Position numbers and translations under genes: made by a program | Notes under the pieces: generated by a model | Seen by the model: only the letters and a program-made list of their open reading frames with translations | Told to the model about the DNA's origin: nothing | Databases searched by the model: none | Part shown: piece by piece, positions 16,153-25,081 of the stretch | How the letters are laid out: every line of letters starts with the position of its first letter | Position numbering within the stretch: position 1 is the stretch's first letter | Source: Akkermansiaceae bacterium | Lineage (GTDB): Bacteria > Verrucomicrobiota > Verrucomicrobiia > Verrucomicrobiales > Akkermansiaceae | Direction of reading: 5' to 3' | Assembly: GCA_028822935.1 (NCBI GenBank) | Contig: JAPKCM010000011.1 | Span: 1-64,000 of the forward strand | Length of the DNA: 64,000 bases

Positions 16153-17580
16153 CTACTTCCCCAACACTGCAGGCACACTCGTGGTTCCGTAGCGATCCAC
16201 CGAACTGACTGCGACGGCATCGGGAGTTCCGCCAAGCTTCACTGATGAGCCGTATGAGACCGCCGAAAGAACCCAGCGCTTCCCATACCGGGCCTGCACC
16301 GCATATTTGGCACATCCTCGAACCCGACTCCAAGAAACGGTGACACCACCTCCACCTGCAGCCACCCGCACCGCTGGAGCGGAAGGCACCACCTTGCTCA
16401 CCCAAGGCATGGGAGGCACGAGAGCAGGCTCTTGATAAATACTTTTCGCGAGTGCCTTACTGATTCCGCCACGGTTATTCACAATCGATTTTGCACTCCA
16501 AAACACGTGTCCCACATAGTTCCTCCCAATCGATCGAGAATAACTCACCTGATTAATAATCTCGCTAACGGGCCTTCCCGGATCATCAGTTGAGTTAATT
16601 CTAGCAGAGGCAATCCCGGGCCAAACGGGCCGACTTCCTTGCGCCCTCCACCATGTGAGCAATCGTGTATAACTCTGTGGCCCCTGAATCCGCCAATAAA
16701 GCTGTGGGGATAAGTAGTCGCACCAGCCCTTGGCCAACCACCTTCGCGAATCAGCACCAATATGTTTATAACTGTCGATAGAGGCCGTCGTCCCCTTTGG
16801 AACTCCAGGCCTCCAAATCCCAAATGGACTGATCCCCACGCGCACCCAGGGCTTCGCCTTTTTCACATTAGAATACATGTTCTTCACAAAGCTATTCACA
16901 TAGCTCCTGCGCTGGGATTCCGTTTTCCCATCTGGAAAAATCTGACGAGCCTCGCCCGATTTTTCGACATCGGGATAAGGATAAAAGTAATCATCAATGT
17001 GAACGCCATCGACATCATAACGATTCACGACATCAAGGATCACCGACATCGCACGCTGCTGGGTAAAACTACTGGACGGATCCATCCACTTGTAGGTTTT
17101 GAACTTTCGAATCACCGAGGGATGCGTCCGGGTCACATGCTTTGAAGATGCCGGAATTTTTTCGTTTGGAAGTGCCCGAAACGGGTTGAACCAAGCGTGC
17201 ACTTCGATCCCCCGTGCATGCGCCTGTTGAAGGCAATACGCCAGAGGATCATATCCCGAAGAACGACCCATTGCGCCACTGATCCAGTGACTTGCTGGCT
17301 CGATTCCGGAATTGTAAACCGCGTCGGCATTAGGCCGGATCTGAAAAATGAGCGCATTCATCCGAAGCTTCGCCATTTTATCGAGCATCGCCCGTAGCTC
17401 AGCCGTCTGAGTCGCTGCGCTCAACCCTTTATTACTGGGCCAATCGATATTGTAAACACAGGCCGACCAAGCGCCTCGAAACTCACGAGGAATCATCGGA
17501 GCCCGCTCTCGCGAAGGTTTATAAGTCTGCCCGCAGGCAATGGCGGAGAATAACAAGGGTAAGATGGCCCGAAACAACAT
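16153..17580 (-). CDS. Secreted GHL10-like glycosyl hydrolase (YngK/DUF187 type)
   Basis: A 475-residue exported protein: the hydrophobic N-terminus ends in SAIAC, a plausible signal or lipobox cleavage site. The GHL10 domain follows with EFRGAWSACVYNIDWPS, MNALIFQIRPNADAVY, GIEVHAWFNPFRA and DVDGVHIDDYFYPYP. Such domains adopt a TIM barrel; some members cleave carbohydrate linked to peptidoglycan or other glycans, but the substrate here is unknown. HIDDYFYP probably contributes the active-site acids. The C-terminal ~90 residues (VRVAAGGGGVTVSWSRV and onward) look like a fibronectin-III-like beta domain. It is monocistronic and divergent from dapA. Confidence 0.87.
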   Translation of the reverse strand: MLFRAILPLLFSAIACGQTYKPSRERAPMIPREFRGAWSACVYNIDWPSNKGLSAATQTAELRAMLDKMAKLRMNALIFQIRPNADAVYNSGIEPASHWISGAMGRSSGYDPLAYCLQQAHARGIEVHAWFNPFRALPNEKIPASSKHVTRTHPSVIRKFKTYKWMDPSSSFTQQRAMSVILDVVNRYDVDGVHIDDYFYPYPDVEKSGEARQIFPDGKTESQRRSYVNSFVKNMYSNVKKAKPWVRVGISPFGIWRPGVPKGTTASIDSYKHIGADSRRWLAKGWCDYLSPQLYWRIQGPQSYTRLLTWWRAQGSRPVWPGIASARINSTDDPGRPVSEIINQVSYSRSIGRNYVGHVFWSAKSIVNNRGGISKALAKSIYQEPALVPPMPWVSKVVPSAPAVRVAAGGGGVTVSWSRVRGCAKYAVQARYGKRWVLSAVSYGSSVKLGGTPDAVAVSSVDRYGTTSVPAVLGK

Positions 17581-17703
17581 AAGTCAACATTTCACGTCCC
17601 TTAAACAATCTCAAGCGAGAAGAGACATCCGGCCTTAGAATAGCTGCCATTCACACTTCCGTGTAACCTTCGCTATACAAATTCTCTATTTACCCTTAAA
17701 GAA

Positions 17704-18588
17704 ATGCCCATGTTCGCAGGCACATTTACCGCTCTCATCACTCCCTTCCGCGATGGCCGACTGGATCACGAGGCATTTAAAGCCCTTATCGATCGTCAGG
17801 TTACAGCTGGCATCACTGGAATCGTCCCCGTGGGCACGACCGGAGAATCCCCCACTCTTAATCCCGATGAGCATCTGGAAGTGATCAAGGCAGCCGTCGA
17901 ATTTGCCGATGGCCGCACCCTGGTCGTGGCCGGATCGGGTGCGAATTCTACCTCCGAAGCAATTCATCTGACCGAAGCTGCTGAAAAGGCGGGCGCGAAT
18001 GCCTCTCTCCAAGTCTGCCCTTACTACAATAAGCCCTCACAGGAAGGCCTCTATCAGCACTACAAGGCAGTCGCCGAAAACACCGGCCTGCCCATCATGC
18101 TCTACTCCGTTCCCGGCCGCTCGGTGATCGAGATTGGCATCGAAACCGTCGCCCGTCTTGCCAACGATTGCGAAAACATCATCGCCAACAAAGAGGCCGG
18201 CGGATCTGTCGAGCGCGTCAATCAACTCATGCAAGCCGTCCCCGAGGATTTTCAAATTCTCTCCGGCGACGATCCTCTCACCCTCCCCTTCATGTCTTGT
18301 GGAGCTGTCGGCCTCGTCAGCGTGGCCGCGAACTTGATTCCCGCGGTGATGGTCAACCTCGTCTCGCTCTGCCTCGATGGACAGTTCGTCGAAGCGCGCG
18401 AAGTGCAGAAGCGCTATTACCCTCTTCTCTCCGGCCTCATGGGACTCGACACCAATCCTGTCCCGATCAAATCAGCCGTCGCTCTTCAGGGATATTGCGG
18501 CGACGAAATTCGCCTCCCGCTCGTCAATCTCACTCCCGAGAAAACCGAGCAGCTGAAACATCTCCTGAAGACATACGCTCTTTTGTAA
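17704..18588 (+). CDS. dapA: 4-hydroxy-tetrahydrodipicolinate synthase
   Basis: DapA condenses pyruvate with aspartate semialdehyde, opening lysine and meso-diaminopimelate synthesis. The 294-residue class I aldolase-type barrel shows GTTGE (44-48), YYNKPSQEGLYQHY (from 107), Tyr134 in LYSVPGR and the Schiff-base Lys163 in ANKEAGG. ATG 17704 and an in-frame ATG two codons later (MFAGTFTALITPF) are both possible; the second matches family N-termini better. queE follows 41 bp later on the same strand. Confidence 0.96.
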   Translation: MPMFAGTFTALITPFRDGRLDHEAFKALIDRQVTAGITGIVPVGTTGESPTLNPDEHLEVIKAAVEFADGRTLVVAGSGANSTSEAIHLTEAAEKAGANASLQVCPYYNKPSQEGLYQHYKAVAENTGLPIMLYSVPGRSVIEIGIETVARLANDCENIIANKEAGGSVERVNQLMQAVPEDFQILSGDDPLTLPFMSCGAVGLVSVAANLIPAVMVNLVSLCLDGQFVEAREVQKRYYPLLSGLMGLDTNPVPIKSAVALQGYCGDEIRLPLVNLTPEKTEQLKHLLKTYALL

Positions 18589-18629
18589 ACTCTAAGTTCT
18601 AATCCAGAAACTCCAATCCAGACTCTGGA

Positions 18630-19361
18630 ATGAAACTGGCCCGCATGCCCGATGGCTCCCCGGAGCTCTTCCACACCCTCCAAGGTGAGGGACCATCGCT
18701 CGGTGCGCCCGCTGTCTTCCTTCGACTTTCCCTTTGCAATCTCCACTGCCAGTGGTGCGATACCCCTTACACTTGGAATTGGGAAAAGACGCCATGGAAA
18801 CACCAAGACGGGATCAAGTTTTCAAAATCGGAGCAAATCCTCGAGCTCTCCCCCGCCGAAATTGCCTCCCTCATTTCCGACTTCGATTGCGACCGACTGG
18901 TCCTCACCGGGGGTGAACCACTCCTTCAGCAAAGCGAACTCACCGAACTGCTCCACCTTCTTCCCAAAATCCCACACATCGAGGTCGAAACAAATGGCAC
19001 TCAGATTCCCGATGATACCTTCATTTCGATCCCAACCCAGTTCAACGTCTCACCCAAGCTCTCGAACTCCGGGATGCCCAAAAGCCTGCGTCTAAGTCCA
19101 GAGGCCCTCCACCTTTTCTCCTCGCTCCCTAGCGCGATCTTCAAGTTCGTCCTCTCCTCAGAAAGCGATCTTGAAGAAATCCAAGCCCTGCAAGAGCGCT
19201 TCGAAATCCCCGCTTCTCGCATCTTTCTCATGCCCGAAGGACGAAGCCCTGAAAAAACCTCACAAAAGTCTCTCTGGCTCGCCGATCTCTGCCGCGACCA
19301 AGGCTACCGTTTCACCCCCCGCCTCCACGTCCTCCTCTGGGGAGACAAACGGGGAAAATAG
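18630..19361 (+). CDS. queE: 7-carboxy-7-deazaguanine synthase
   Basis: QueE is a radical-SAM enzyme that contracts 6-carboxytetrahydropterin to 7-carboxy-7-deazaguanine in queuosine biosynthesis. The 243-residue protein has the signature FHTLQGEGPSLGAPAVF, the cluster motif LCNLHCQWCDTPYTW (Cys36, Cys40, Cys43) and TGGEPLLQ. The other queuosine genes (queC, queD, queF) are not in the window. The gene ends in GGGGAAAATAGGGG and a T-rich stretch to about 19380 that may form a weak terminator. Confidence 0.93.
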   Translation: MKLARMPDGSPELFHTLQGEGPSLGAPAVFLRLSLCNLHCQWCDTPYTWNWEKTPWKHQDGIKFSKSEQILELSPAEIASLISDFDCDRLVLTGGEPLLQQSELTELLHLLPKIPHIEVETNGTQIPDDTFISIPTQFNVSPKLSNSGMPKSLRLSPEALHLFSSLPSAIFKFVLSSESDLEEIQALQERFEIPASRIFLMPEGRSPEKTSQKSLWLADLCRDQGYRFTPRLHVLLWGDKRGK

Positions 19362-19414
19362 GGGTTTTTTCCCATTTTTTCTGAAACTTTCCTTTTCTGA
19401 GCGGGTTTCCTAAT

Positions 19415-19831
19415 GTGAAGACGCTTATGAAAAATCACCTTCCACCTGATTTTGATGACGAACTTGATGGCGACGCTGTCTGGAATCTCATCGACCAATC
19501 ATCATCCTTGGAGCCCTCGGGAAGCTTCACTCAGGACACCTTGCGCCGTACCCGGCTTGAGGAGACCGGGAAATCGTCTTGGTGGCAGAAGATTTTCACC
19601 CCTATCGGACTCGTCTCTATCTCGGGCACCGCAGTGGCTGCCATTGCTCTCATGGTCGCTCTCAAGGCCGATCCAACTCCCGTTACGCCTTCGCTCATTG
19701 TCGATCACAAGCCCGCACCCACAGAAGAATGGAGCGAGCTTGAAGACCAACTCGCTAGCGCCCTTCTCGTGACTGCCAGCGAAGACCCTTCGCTCTTTTC
19801 CGACGAAGAACTCGTCGCCCTTCTTTTCTAA
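19415..19831 (+). CDS. Small single-pass membrane protein upstream of PSD1 gene
   Basis: A 138-residue protein: acidic N-terminal half (PPDFDDELDGDAVWNLID), one transmembrane segment at about residues 65-85 (LVSISGTAVAAIALMVAL) and an acidic C-terminal part (EEWSELEDQLASALLV). The layout, cytoplasmic N-terminus then one span, resembles the anti-sigma-like proteins often found before PSD1 genes in Verrucomicrobiota and Planctomycetota, but no zinc motif is visible and no ECF sigma gene is adjacent. Start GTG 19415, or ATG 19427. It ends 13 bp before the PSD1 gene, so they are probably co-transcribed. Confidence 0.65.
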   Translation: MKTLMKNHLPPDFDDELDGDAVWNLIDQSSSLEPSGSFTQDTLRRTRLEETGKSSWWQKIFTPIGLVSISGTAVAAIALMVALKADPTPVTPSLIVDHKPAPTEEWSELEDQLASALLVTASEDPSLFSDEELVALLF

Positions 19832-19844
19832 CCCTCCTACTTCC

Positions 19845-21884
19845 GTGAAAATCCTTCCACTTTTCCTCCTCATCCCCGCCCTCCAGGCCTCTCCTCTCTC
19901 CTTAGAGGTGATAAAGAACACTGCCCGGGAAATCGACGAGATCCTCGGCCTCGGCCAGCAGGAACAAAAGGTCACTCCGAATGACCTCGTCGACGATCCA
20001 ACCTTCCTCCGACGTTCCTATTTGAACATCGCCGGTCGCCTCCCTTCTCACGAAGAAGCGGAAACCTTCCTCGACTCCACCGACGCTGACAAGCGCGGCC
20101 ACCTCACCGAACTCCTTGCAAATTCACCGGGCCTCAAGTCGCGCGTTTTTAATTACTGGGCGGACCTCCTTCGTCTCCAGACAGATAAAGAAACTTCCGG
20201 CCTTGGTTGGCACGTCTGGCTCCGCAATGCTGTCGATACGAACATGCCTTACGACAAGATGGTCAACTCCATGCTATCCGCCGATGGCCACGTCGCCGAA
20301 GACCCCGCTGCAGGTTACTACCTCCGGGATCGTGGCATGCTCCTCGATAATGTTTCCAACACCGTCCAGGTTTTCCTCGGTCACCAAATCGGATGTGCCC
20401 AGTGTCACGACCATCCCTTCGACACCTTTACCCAGATGGACTACTACCAGCTGGCCTCCTTCCTGGGTGGAACCGACTACCGCTTCGCTGGCACCCGCGA
20501 CAAGGTCCGCGAAGTCATGGGCGTCGACCCCACGAAACGTCCCGACTTCAGTGAAATGTCGAAGAATGAGCGACGCAAGGCCGCCGCTAAAATGAAGAAT
20601 AAGGGCAACAGCATGCGCAAAGAAGCTAAGGACATTGCCAGCCTCTTCCGCTACCACAATCGCAACGCCCTCACCACGAATACCAGCAAGCAGCTCAAGC
20701 TCCCAGAGGACTATAAATATGAGGACGGAGTTCCCGGAGAGGCCATCGAGCCCCGCACCATCTTTGGTGACAAGCTCGACAACGTCCCACCCGAGAAGCG
20801 CAAGGAAGCTTTTGCCAACTGGGTAACCGACAAGGAAAACCCCTTCTTCACCAAAGTCATCGCCAACCGCCTGTGGGCCTATGTCTTTGGTGCCGGCGTC
20901 GTCCCTGAACTCGACAACTGGAGCAACTCAGCCAAGCCGCTCTATCCCGAGCTCATGGAAACTCTCGAGACCGCGATGAAGGTGACCGACTACGACGTTT
21001 CCGAGTTTCTCCGCATCCTCTACCACACCGAGCTCTTCCAGCGTGAAGTCTCCGCGACCGATCCTATTCAGGGAGCCGCCTTCCACTTCTCCGGGCCAAT
21101 TCTCCGACGCATGAGCGCCGAAGAAATCCGTGACTCATTCGTCACTCTCAGCTCGGGTGTCGTTGATGACAACATCAACACCGGACTCGAATCAGCATGG
21201 AAAGAATATGCTAATTCCTACACCTTCCTCATGAACGCTTCCGCTGAAGAAATCCGCGAGATCGATGAAATCAACGACGGAGCAGAAGTAGCACGCCGCC
21301 AGGCCCAAGCCGATAGCGCCAAAATCCGCACCGCGATTCGCGAAGCCAAGGAAGCTGGTGACACCAAAAAAATGCAGCGCCTTTATGCCAAGGCAAAAGA
21401 GCTTCGCGAGAAGATCGGCAAAAAGGGTAAGCGCTACGGCATGGACAACGAAGCATATGAGATGGCCAGTGCCGCCATTTCACGACGCGCCCCTCGTGGC
21501 AAAGCTTCCTACTCGCAATTCGAAATGCGTGCTTCGGAAATCCCCGCTCCTGCGCGAGGCAACACCTTCGTGCGTGAGTTCGGCGCATCCGATCGCGAGA
21601 CGCCTGACGCAGGCCACACCAAGGCCACCGTCCCGCAGACCCTCCGCCTCCTCAACGGCCTCGAGACCGCTCTCCTCACTTCGAAGAAAAACCAATTCTC
21701 CAAGTCCGTCATGAAGATCAAATCTCCCGAGGAGCGCCTCGAATTCCTCTTCCTCTCGCTCTATTCCGCAAAACCTACCACTCAAGAAAAAGAAGCCTTC
21801 CTCCCCGAAGTCCAGACCATCAGCGGCACTGCCACCCTCGCGCGGGCCATGATCACCTCCAACCGCTTCCTCTTCGTCCAGTAA
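19845..21884 (+). CDS. DUF1549/DUF1553 (PSD1-type) secreted protein, pair 1
   Basis: A 679-residue exported protein (signal peptide ending near LLIPALQAS) with an N-terminal DUF1549 domain (FLRRSYLNIAGRLP; then VFLGHQIGCAQCHDHPFD, carrying a CxxCH heme-c type motif at about residue 184). A C-terminal DUF1553 domain includes NPFFTKVIANRLWAYVFG and PQTLRLLNGLE. Between them lies a charged helical insert (about residues 460-540, QAQADSAKIRTAIREAKEAG and onward). No N-terminal cytochrome domain is present, unlike the PSD1 protein at 46.9 kb. PSD1/DUF1501 pairs are common in this phylum, and some sit in polysaccharide-degradation islands, but the reaction is unknown. GTG start. Confidence 0.88.
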   Translation: MKILPLFLLIPALQASPLSLEVIKNTAREIDEILGLGQQEQKVTPNDLVDDPTFLRRSYLNIAGRLPSHEEAETFLDSTDADKRGHLTELLANSPGLKSRVFNYWADLLRLQTDKETSGLGWHVWLRNAVDTNMPYDKMVNSMLSADGHVAEDPAAGYYLRDRGMLLDNVSNTVQVFLGHQIGCAQCHDHPFDTFTQMDYYQLASFLGGTDYRFAGTRDKVREVMGVDPTKRPDFSEMSKNERRKAAAKMKNKGNSMRKEAKDIASLFRYHNRNALTTNTSKQLKLPEDYKYEDGVPGEAIEPRTIFGDKLDNVPPEKRKEAFANWVTDKENPFFTKVIANRLWAYVFGAGVVPELDNWSNSAKPLYPELMETLETAMKVTDYDVSEFLRILYHTELFQREVSATDPIQGAAFHFSGPILRRMSAEEIRDSFVTLSSGVVDDNINTGLESAWKEYANSYTFLMNASAEEIREIDEINDGAEVARRQAQADSAKIRTAIREAKEAGDTKKMQRLYAKAKELREKIGKKGKRYGMDNEAYEMASAAISRRAPRGKASYSQFEMRASEIPAPARGNTFVREFGASDRETPDAGHTKATVPQTLRLLNGLETALLTSKKNQFSKSVMKIKSPEERLEFLFLSLYSAKPTTQEKEAFLPEVQTISGTATLARAMITSNRFLFVQ

Positions 21885-21891
21885 CCTCTGC

Positions 21892-21912
21892 CCGTAGCAG
21901 AGGCTCTCAGCC
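21892..21912 (+). repeat. 3'-UTR hairpin repeat CCGTAGCAGAG (copy 1)
   Basis: CCGTAGCAGAGGCTCTCAGCC lies 7 bp after the PSD1 stop codon and in the gene's orientation. It matches 39594-39616 read on the minus strand at the end of the nudix gene. The stem differs by a compensatory pair (GGCT/AGCC here, GACT/AGTC there), which supports an RNA hairpin. Confidence 0.5.
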
Positions 21913-21961
21913 TTTGACCCTCAACCAAGTTTCGTCCCTTTCAACCTTCAGCCCTAGAAAA

Positions 21962-23275
21962 ATGAATCCATTCAACCAACTCGACGACCTCAACCGCCGC
22001 GAGTTCCTCTCCAACACCGCCCGCACCGCCTTCGGCGTCACTCTCGGAGGAGCCTCCACATCTTGGTTCAATTCGGCCGAAGCTGCGGAAGTCATCGCTG
22101 GCTCAAAAGGCAAGGCCAAGAACGTCATCTACCTCTACATGGCAGGTGGCATGACCCACATCGATACCTTCGACCCCAAGCCCGACGCCCCGTCGAATAT
22201 CCGGGGCCCTCTCAAGCCCATCGGCACCAATGTCTCCGGCATTATGCTCGGCCAGCATCTTGAGCAGACTGCCAAGCACGTCGATAAAATGGCTATTATC
22301 CGCTCAATGAACTCCACTCAGGGGGCGCACGCGCAGGGTAACTATAACGTCCATACTTCCTACACCCAGCGGGCATCGATCACTCACCCTTCAATGGGAT
22401 CTTGGGCCAACCAACTCGACCCTGATCGCATGGGCGGAACCCTCCCTCCCTTTGTCACCGTCCAGGCTGGCAATCGCCATCCTGGTGCCGGATTCTTTGA
22501 GCCTTCATTCTCCCCTCTCCCCATCGGAGATGCCCAGTCTGGCCTTCAAAATTCCAAACGTCGCAAGGACATCTCCGAAGCTCAGTTCAATCGCCAACTC
22601 GCTCTACGGTCCAAGCTCGATGGCGAGTTCATGGAACGCTTCAGCAAGGGACAGCGCAACGTCCGCGCCTACAATGAAATGTTCGATAACGCGGTCGGCC
22701 TGATGAAGTCCAAAGACCTCGAAGCGTTCGACCTCTCCAAAGAACCCGCGACCGCCCACGCCCTGTATGGCACCGAGAAATTCTCAAAAGGCGTCCTCCT
22801 CGCTCGCCGACTTGTGGAGCATGGAGTCCGCTTCGTCGAAGTCGGATTCGGCGGATTCGATTGGCACTCCGACGCCTTCACTAAAGCCGACGAGATGCTC
22901 CCCGTCCTCGACCGTGCCTATGCTGCGCTCCTACACGATCTCGAAATCAAAGGCCTTCTCGATACCACCATGGTTGTCATCGCCACCGAGTTTGGCCGCA
23001 CGCCAAAGATCGATGACGACGCCGGCAGGAACCACTTCCCAAAAGCCTTCTCCTTCGCCCTCGCCGGTGCCGGAATCAAAGGCGGAACCGTTTACGGAGA
23101 AACCGACGAAACGGCTTCCAACGTCATCACCAAGAAGACAAGCCCTGCCGACTTCAACGCCACCATCGCCACCGCCATGGGATTCAATCCCGACGAAGTC
23201 GTCATGTCCCCCTCCAAGCGTCCCTTCCGCATGGGCGGCGAAAAAGGCAAACCCATTCAGGAAGTCCTCGCCTAA
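21962..23275 (+). CDS. DUF1501 protein with Tat signal, pair 1
   Basis: From ATG 21962 the 437-residue protein begins NPFNQLDDLNRREFLSNTA, a twin-arginine signal (RREFL), so it is exported folded. The DUF1501 domain has an alkaline-phosphatase/sulfatase-like layout: NVIYLYMAGGMTHIDTFDPK (metal-binding Asp), HVDKMAIIRSMN, GVRFVEVGFGGFDWH and TTMVVIATEFGRTPKI. It is the constant partner of PSD1 proteins; its reaction is unknown. An upstream TTG at 21914 in frame is less likely because it lies in a repeat. The gene ends in a strong terminator. Confidence 0.9.
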   Translation: MNPFNQLDDLNRREFLSNTARTAFGVTLGGASTSWFNSAEAAEVIAGSKGKAKNVIYLYMAGGMTHIDTFDPKPDAPSNIRGPLKPIGTNVSGIMLGQHLEQTAKHVDKMAIIRSMNSTQGAHAQGNYNVHTSYTQRASITHPSMGSWANQLDPDRMGGTLPPFVTVQAGNRHPGAGFFEPSFSPLPIGDAQSGLQNSKRRKDISEAQFNRQLALRSKLDGEFMERFSKGQRNVRAYNEMFDNAVGLMKSKDLEAFDLSKEPATAHALYGTEKFSKGVLLARRLVEHGVRFVEVGFGGFDWHSDAFTKADEMLPVLDRAYAALLHDLEIKGLLDTTMVVIATEFGRTPKIDDDAGRNHFPKAFSFALAGAGIKGGTVYGETDETASNVITKKTSPADFNATIATAMGFNPDEVVMSPSKRPFRMGGEKGKPIQEVLA

Positions 23276-23308
23276 ATTTAGAGCGTCGTATTTCTTCCAT
23301 CTTCCATC

Positions 23309-23337
23309 AAAGCGCAGCCTCACTCGCTGCGCTTTTT
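23309..23337 (+). terminator. Rho-independent terminator after DUF1501 gene
   Basis: AAAGCGCAGC and GCTGCGCTTT form a perfect 10-bp stem around a CTCACTC loop, followed by T. It sits 34 bp after the stop codon at 23275. Confidence 0.88.
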
Positions 23338-23357
23338 CGTCTTCACGATACTTATCC

Positions 23358-23678
23358 CGAGTAGTGTTTCAAAAGAGACGAATACCGGAGTGACTTCTTG
23401 AAAGGGCAAGGCGGGACGAAGGCGTGGCGCGGGAGTAGTCGGTGGTCTGTTGTCGGAGTTTTGGAACTTGAACGTTGTCGATTGTCTGACTTTCAGAGTT
23501 CAGACAACGGACGACAGATCACGGTGGTCGGAGGTGCGGGTGAAATGCCCTTGGGTGCACCACAACTGAGGATCAACGCTGCCATTTCGAGAAAGCACCC
23601 GGCTCTTGATTCCAACGCGCAGCGCTATTTCCTAACTATTTAAAAACATCTTTCGTCTCTTTTGAAATGCGGAGTGGT
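23358..23678. repeat. MITE-like element, copy B (about 321 bp, inverted relative to copy A)
   Basis: Reverse-complement copy of 12287-12614. Termini read GTGTTTCAAAAGAGACGAA at 23364 and CGTCTCTTTTGAAATG near 23654-23669. The internal hairpin TTGTCTGA/TCAGACAA occupies 23482-23507. Relative to copy A it lacks a few bases (for example the GATAAC stretch of copy A near 12520) and has scattered substitutions, so the copies are not recent identical duplicates. It lies between the DUF1501 terminator and the recA terminator, and no coding frame is shared by the two copies. Confidence 0.75.
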
Positions 23679-23782
23679 CTTGGCGTGCTCCCTCTAGTCT
23701 CTGCGGATCTCTGTGACTCTGCCGTTAATTCTCCACTTCAAACACCTTCCTCCTCCTCTCAGTATGTCCAGTCAGCACGCAC

Positions 23783-23813
23783 AAAAAACGGCCCCACTTT
23801 CGCAGGGCCGTTT
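23783..23813 (-). terminator. Rho-independent terminator of recA
   Basis: On the minus strand AAACGGCCC and GGGCCGTTT (9-bp perfect stem, loop TGCGAAAGTG) are followed by T6, about 25 bp after the recA stop. Confidence 0.9.
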
Positions 23814-23838
23814 CTCAAAAAGAAATCCACTTAAACTC

Positions 23839-24927
23839 TTAGTCTTTCGTTTCCTCAAGCTTCGCTTTCACCTTATCCTCAATCTCGAGGTAAAGCCTTT
23901 CATCTTTTTTCAGCGCGATCTTAGCTCCGTCACGACCTTGCGCGAGCTGCGCTCCATCGTAGCTAAACCAGCTCCCGCGCTTCTGCACGATTTCAAACTC
24001 CTGCGCGAGATCGAGCAGTGAGCCTACTGAGGAAATCCCCTCGTCATACATGATATCGAATTCCGCTTCTCTGAATGGAGGGGCCACCTTGTTCTTCACG
24101 ATCTTCACCTTAGTCCGGCTACCTTGGACGGTGCCATCAGGCGCTTTAATTTGACCAATACGGCGGATATCCACACGCACTGAGGAGAAGAACTTGAGCG
24201 CACGTCCACCCGGGGTGGTTTCAGGACTCCCGAACATGACCCCAATTTTCTCGCGAATCTGGTTCGTGAAGATACATGTCGTGCGAGCCTTTGAGATGAA
24301 GCCAGTGAGCTTCCGCATCGCAGCACTCATGAGCTTGGCCTGGGTACCGACGGTGGTGTCACCGATTTCTCCAGCGAGTTCCTGCTTCGTGACAAGGGCG
24401 GCTACGGAGTCGAGGACGACAACATCGAGGGCATTCGAGCGGACGAGAGTTTCAACAATCTGAAGGGCTTCTTCACCGGAAGAAGGCTGAGAGATGAGAA
24501 GGTCATCCAGGTTCACTCCAAGCCGTTTGGCATATTGAGGGTCAAGAGCGTGCTCCACATCGACAAAGGCAGCGAGGCCACCGGCTTTTTGAGCATTAGC
24601 AATGACGGTGAGAGTGAGAGTGGTCTTACCCGAGGATTCCGGTCCGTAAACTTCGACGATTCGGCCGCGAGGAAAACCGCCGACTCCGAGAGCGCGGTCG
24701 ATGAGGAGATTTCCAGTGGGGATGGAGTCGACATCCATACGGGTGTCATCGCCAAGGCGCATGATGGCGGATTCGCCAAAGTCTTTTTGAATCTGTGTGA
24801 TCGCGAGATCCAGGTTCTTCTTGCGGGCAGCATTGAGCTTTTCTGCGCCCTTATCGACGGCAGCGGCGGCGGGGCCTTTCTCTTTCTTATCGGACATGGC
24901 GGCAGTTTTACTAGCGGTGGTACTCAT
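23839..24927 (-). CDS. recA: Recombinase RecA
   Basis: A 362-residue RecA filament protein for homologous recombination and SOS induction. It has Walker [11 protein letters not shown], Walker [27 protein letters not shown] and [14 protein letters not shown] (loop regions), and ends in a charged tail. The N-terminus is extended by about 30 Ala/Lys-rich residues ([19 protein letters not shown]). ATG 24927 starts the gene. Upstream, 24959-25002, a -35/-10 pair with 17-bp spacing overlaps a 7-bp inverted repeat that may be an SOS operator. Confidence 0.98.
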   Translation of the reverse strand: MSTTASKTAAMSDKKEKGPAAAAVDKGAEKLNAARKKNLDLAITQIQKDFGESAIMRLGDDTRMDVDSIPTGNLLIDRALGVGGFPRGRIVEVYGPESSGKTTLTLTVIANAQKAGGLAAFVDVEHALDPQYAKRLGVNLDDLLISQPSSGEEALQIVETLVRSNALDVVVLDSVAALVTKQELAGEIGDTTVGTQAKLMSAAMRKLTGFISKARTTCIFTNQIREKIGVMFGSPETTPGGRALKFFSSVRVDIRRIGQIKAPDGTVQGSRTKVKIVKNKVAPPFREAEFDIMYDEGISSVGSLLDLAQEFEIVQKRGSWFSYDGAQLAQGRDGAKIALKKDERLYLEIEDKVKAKLEETKD

Positions 24928-24958
24928 GACAATGGTTTCTCGTTAAATTGTGTGCGAA

Positions 24959-25002
24959 GAGTAACCAGATGAACACTATTCCGTCAAATAAAAACTGTTC
25001 AT
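24959..25002 (-). promoter_or_regulatory. recA: recA promoter with overlapping inverted repeat
   Basis: On the minus strand TTGACG (24987-24982) and TTACTC (24964-24959) are 17 bp apart and 32 bp before the recA ATG. ATGAACA (24969-24975) and TGTTCAT (24996-25002) form a perfect inverted repeat bracketing the -35 box. A LexA-like repressor site is the obvious guess for recA; the 20-bp spacing is unusual, and no consensus is known to me for this phylum. Confidence 0.45.
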
Positions 25003-25081
25003 AATACCATTGTTCTTTCGAAACCCTGATTTAACCAAGGATTGCCGTTGCCTTTCACGTCGTTTTTTCGACCCTCTCGGA

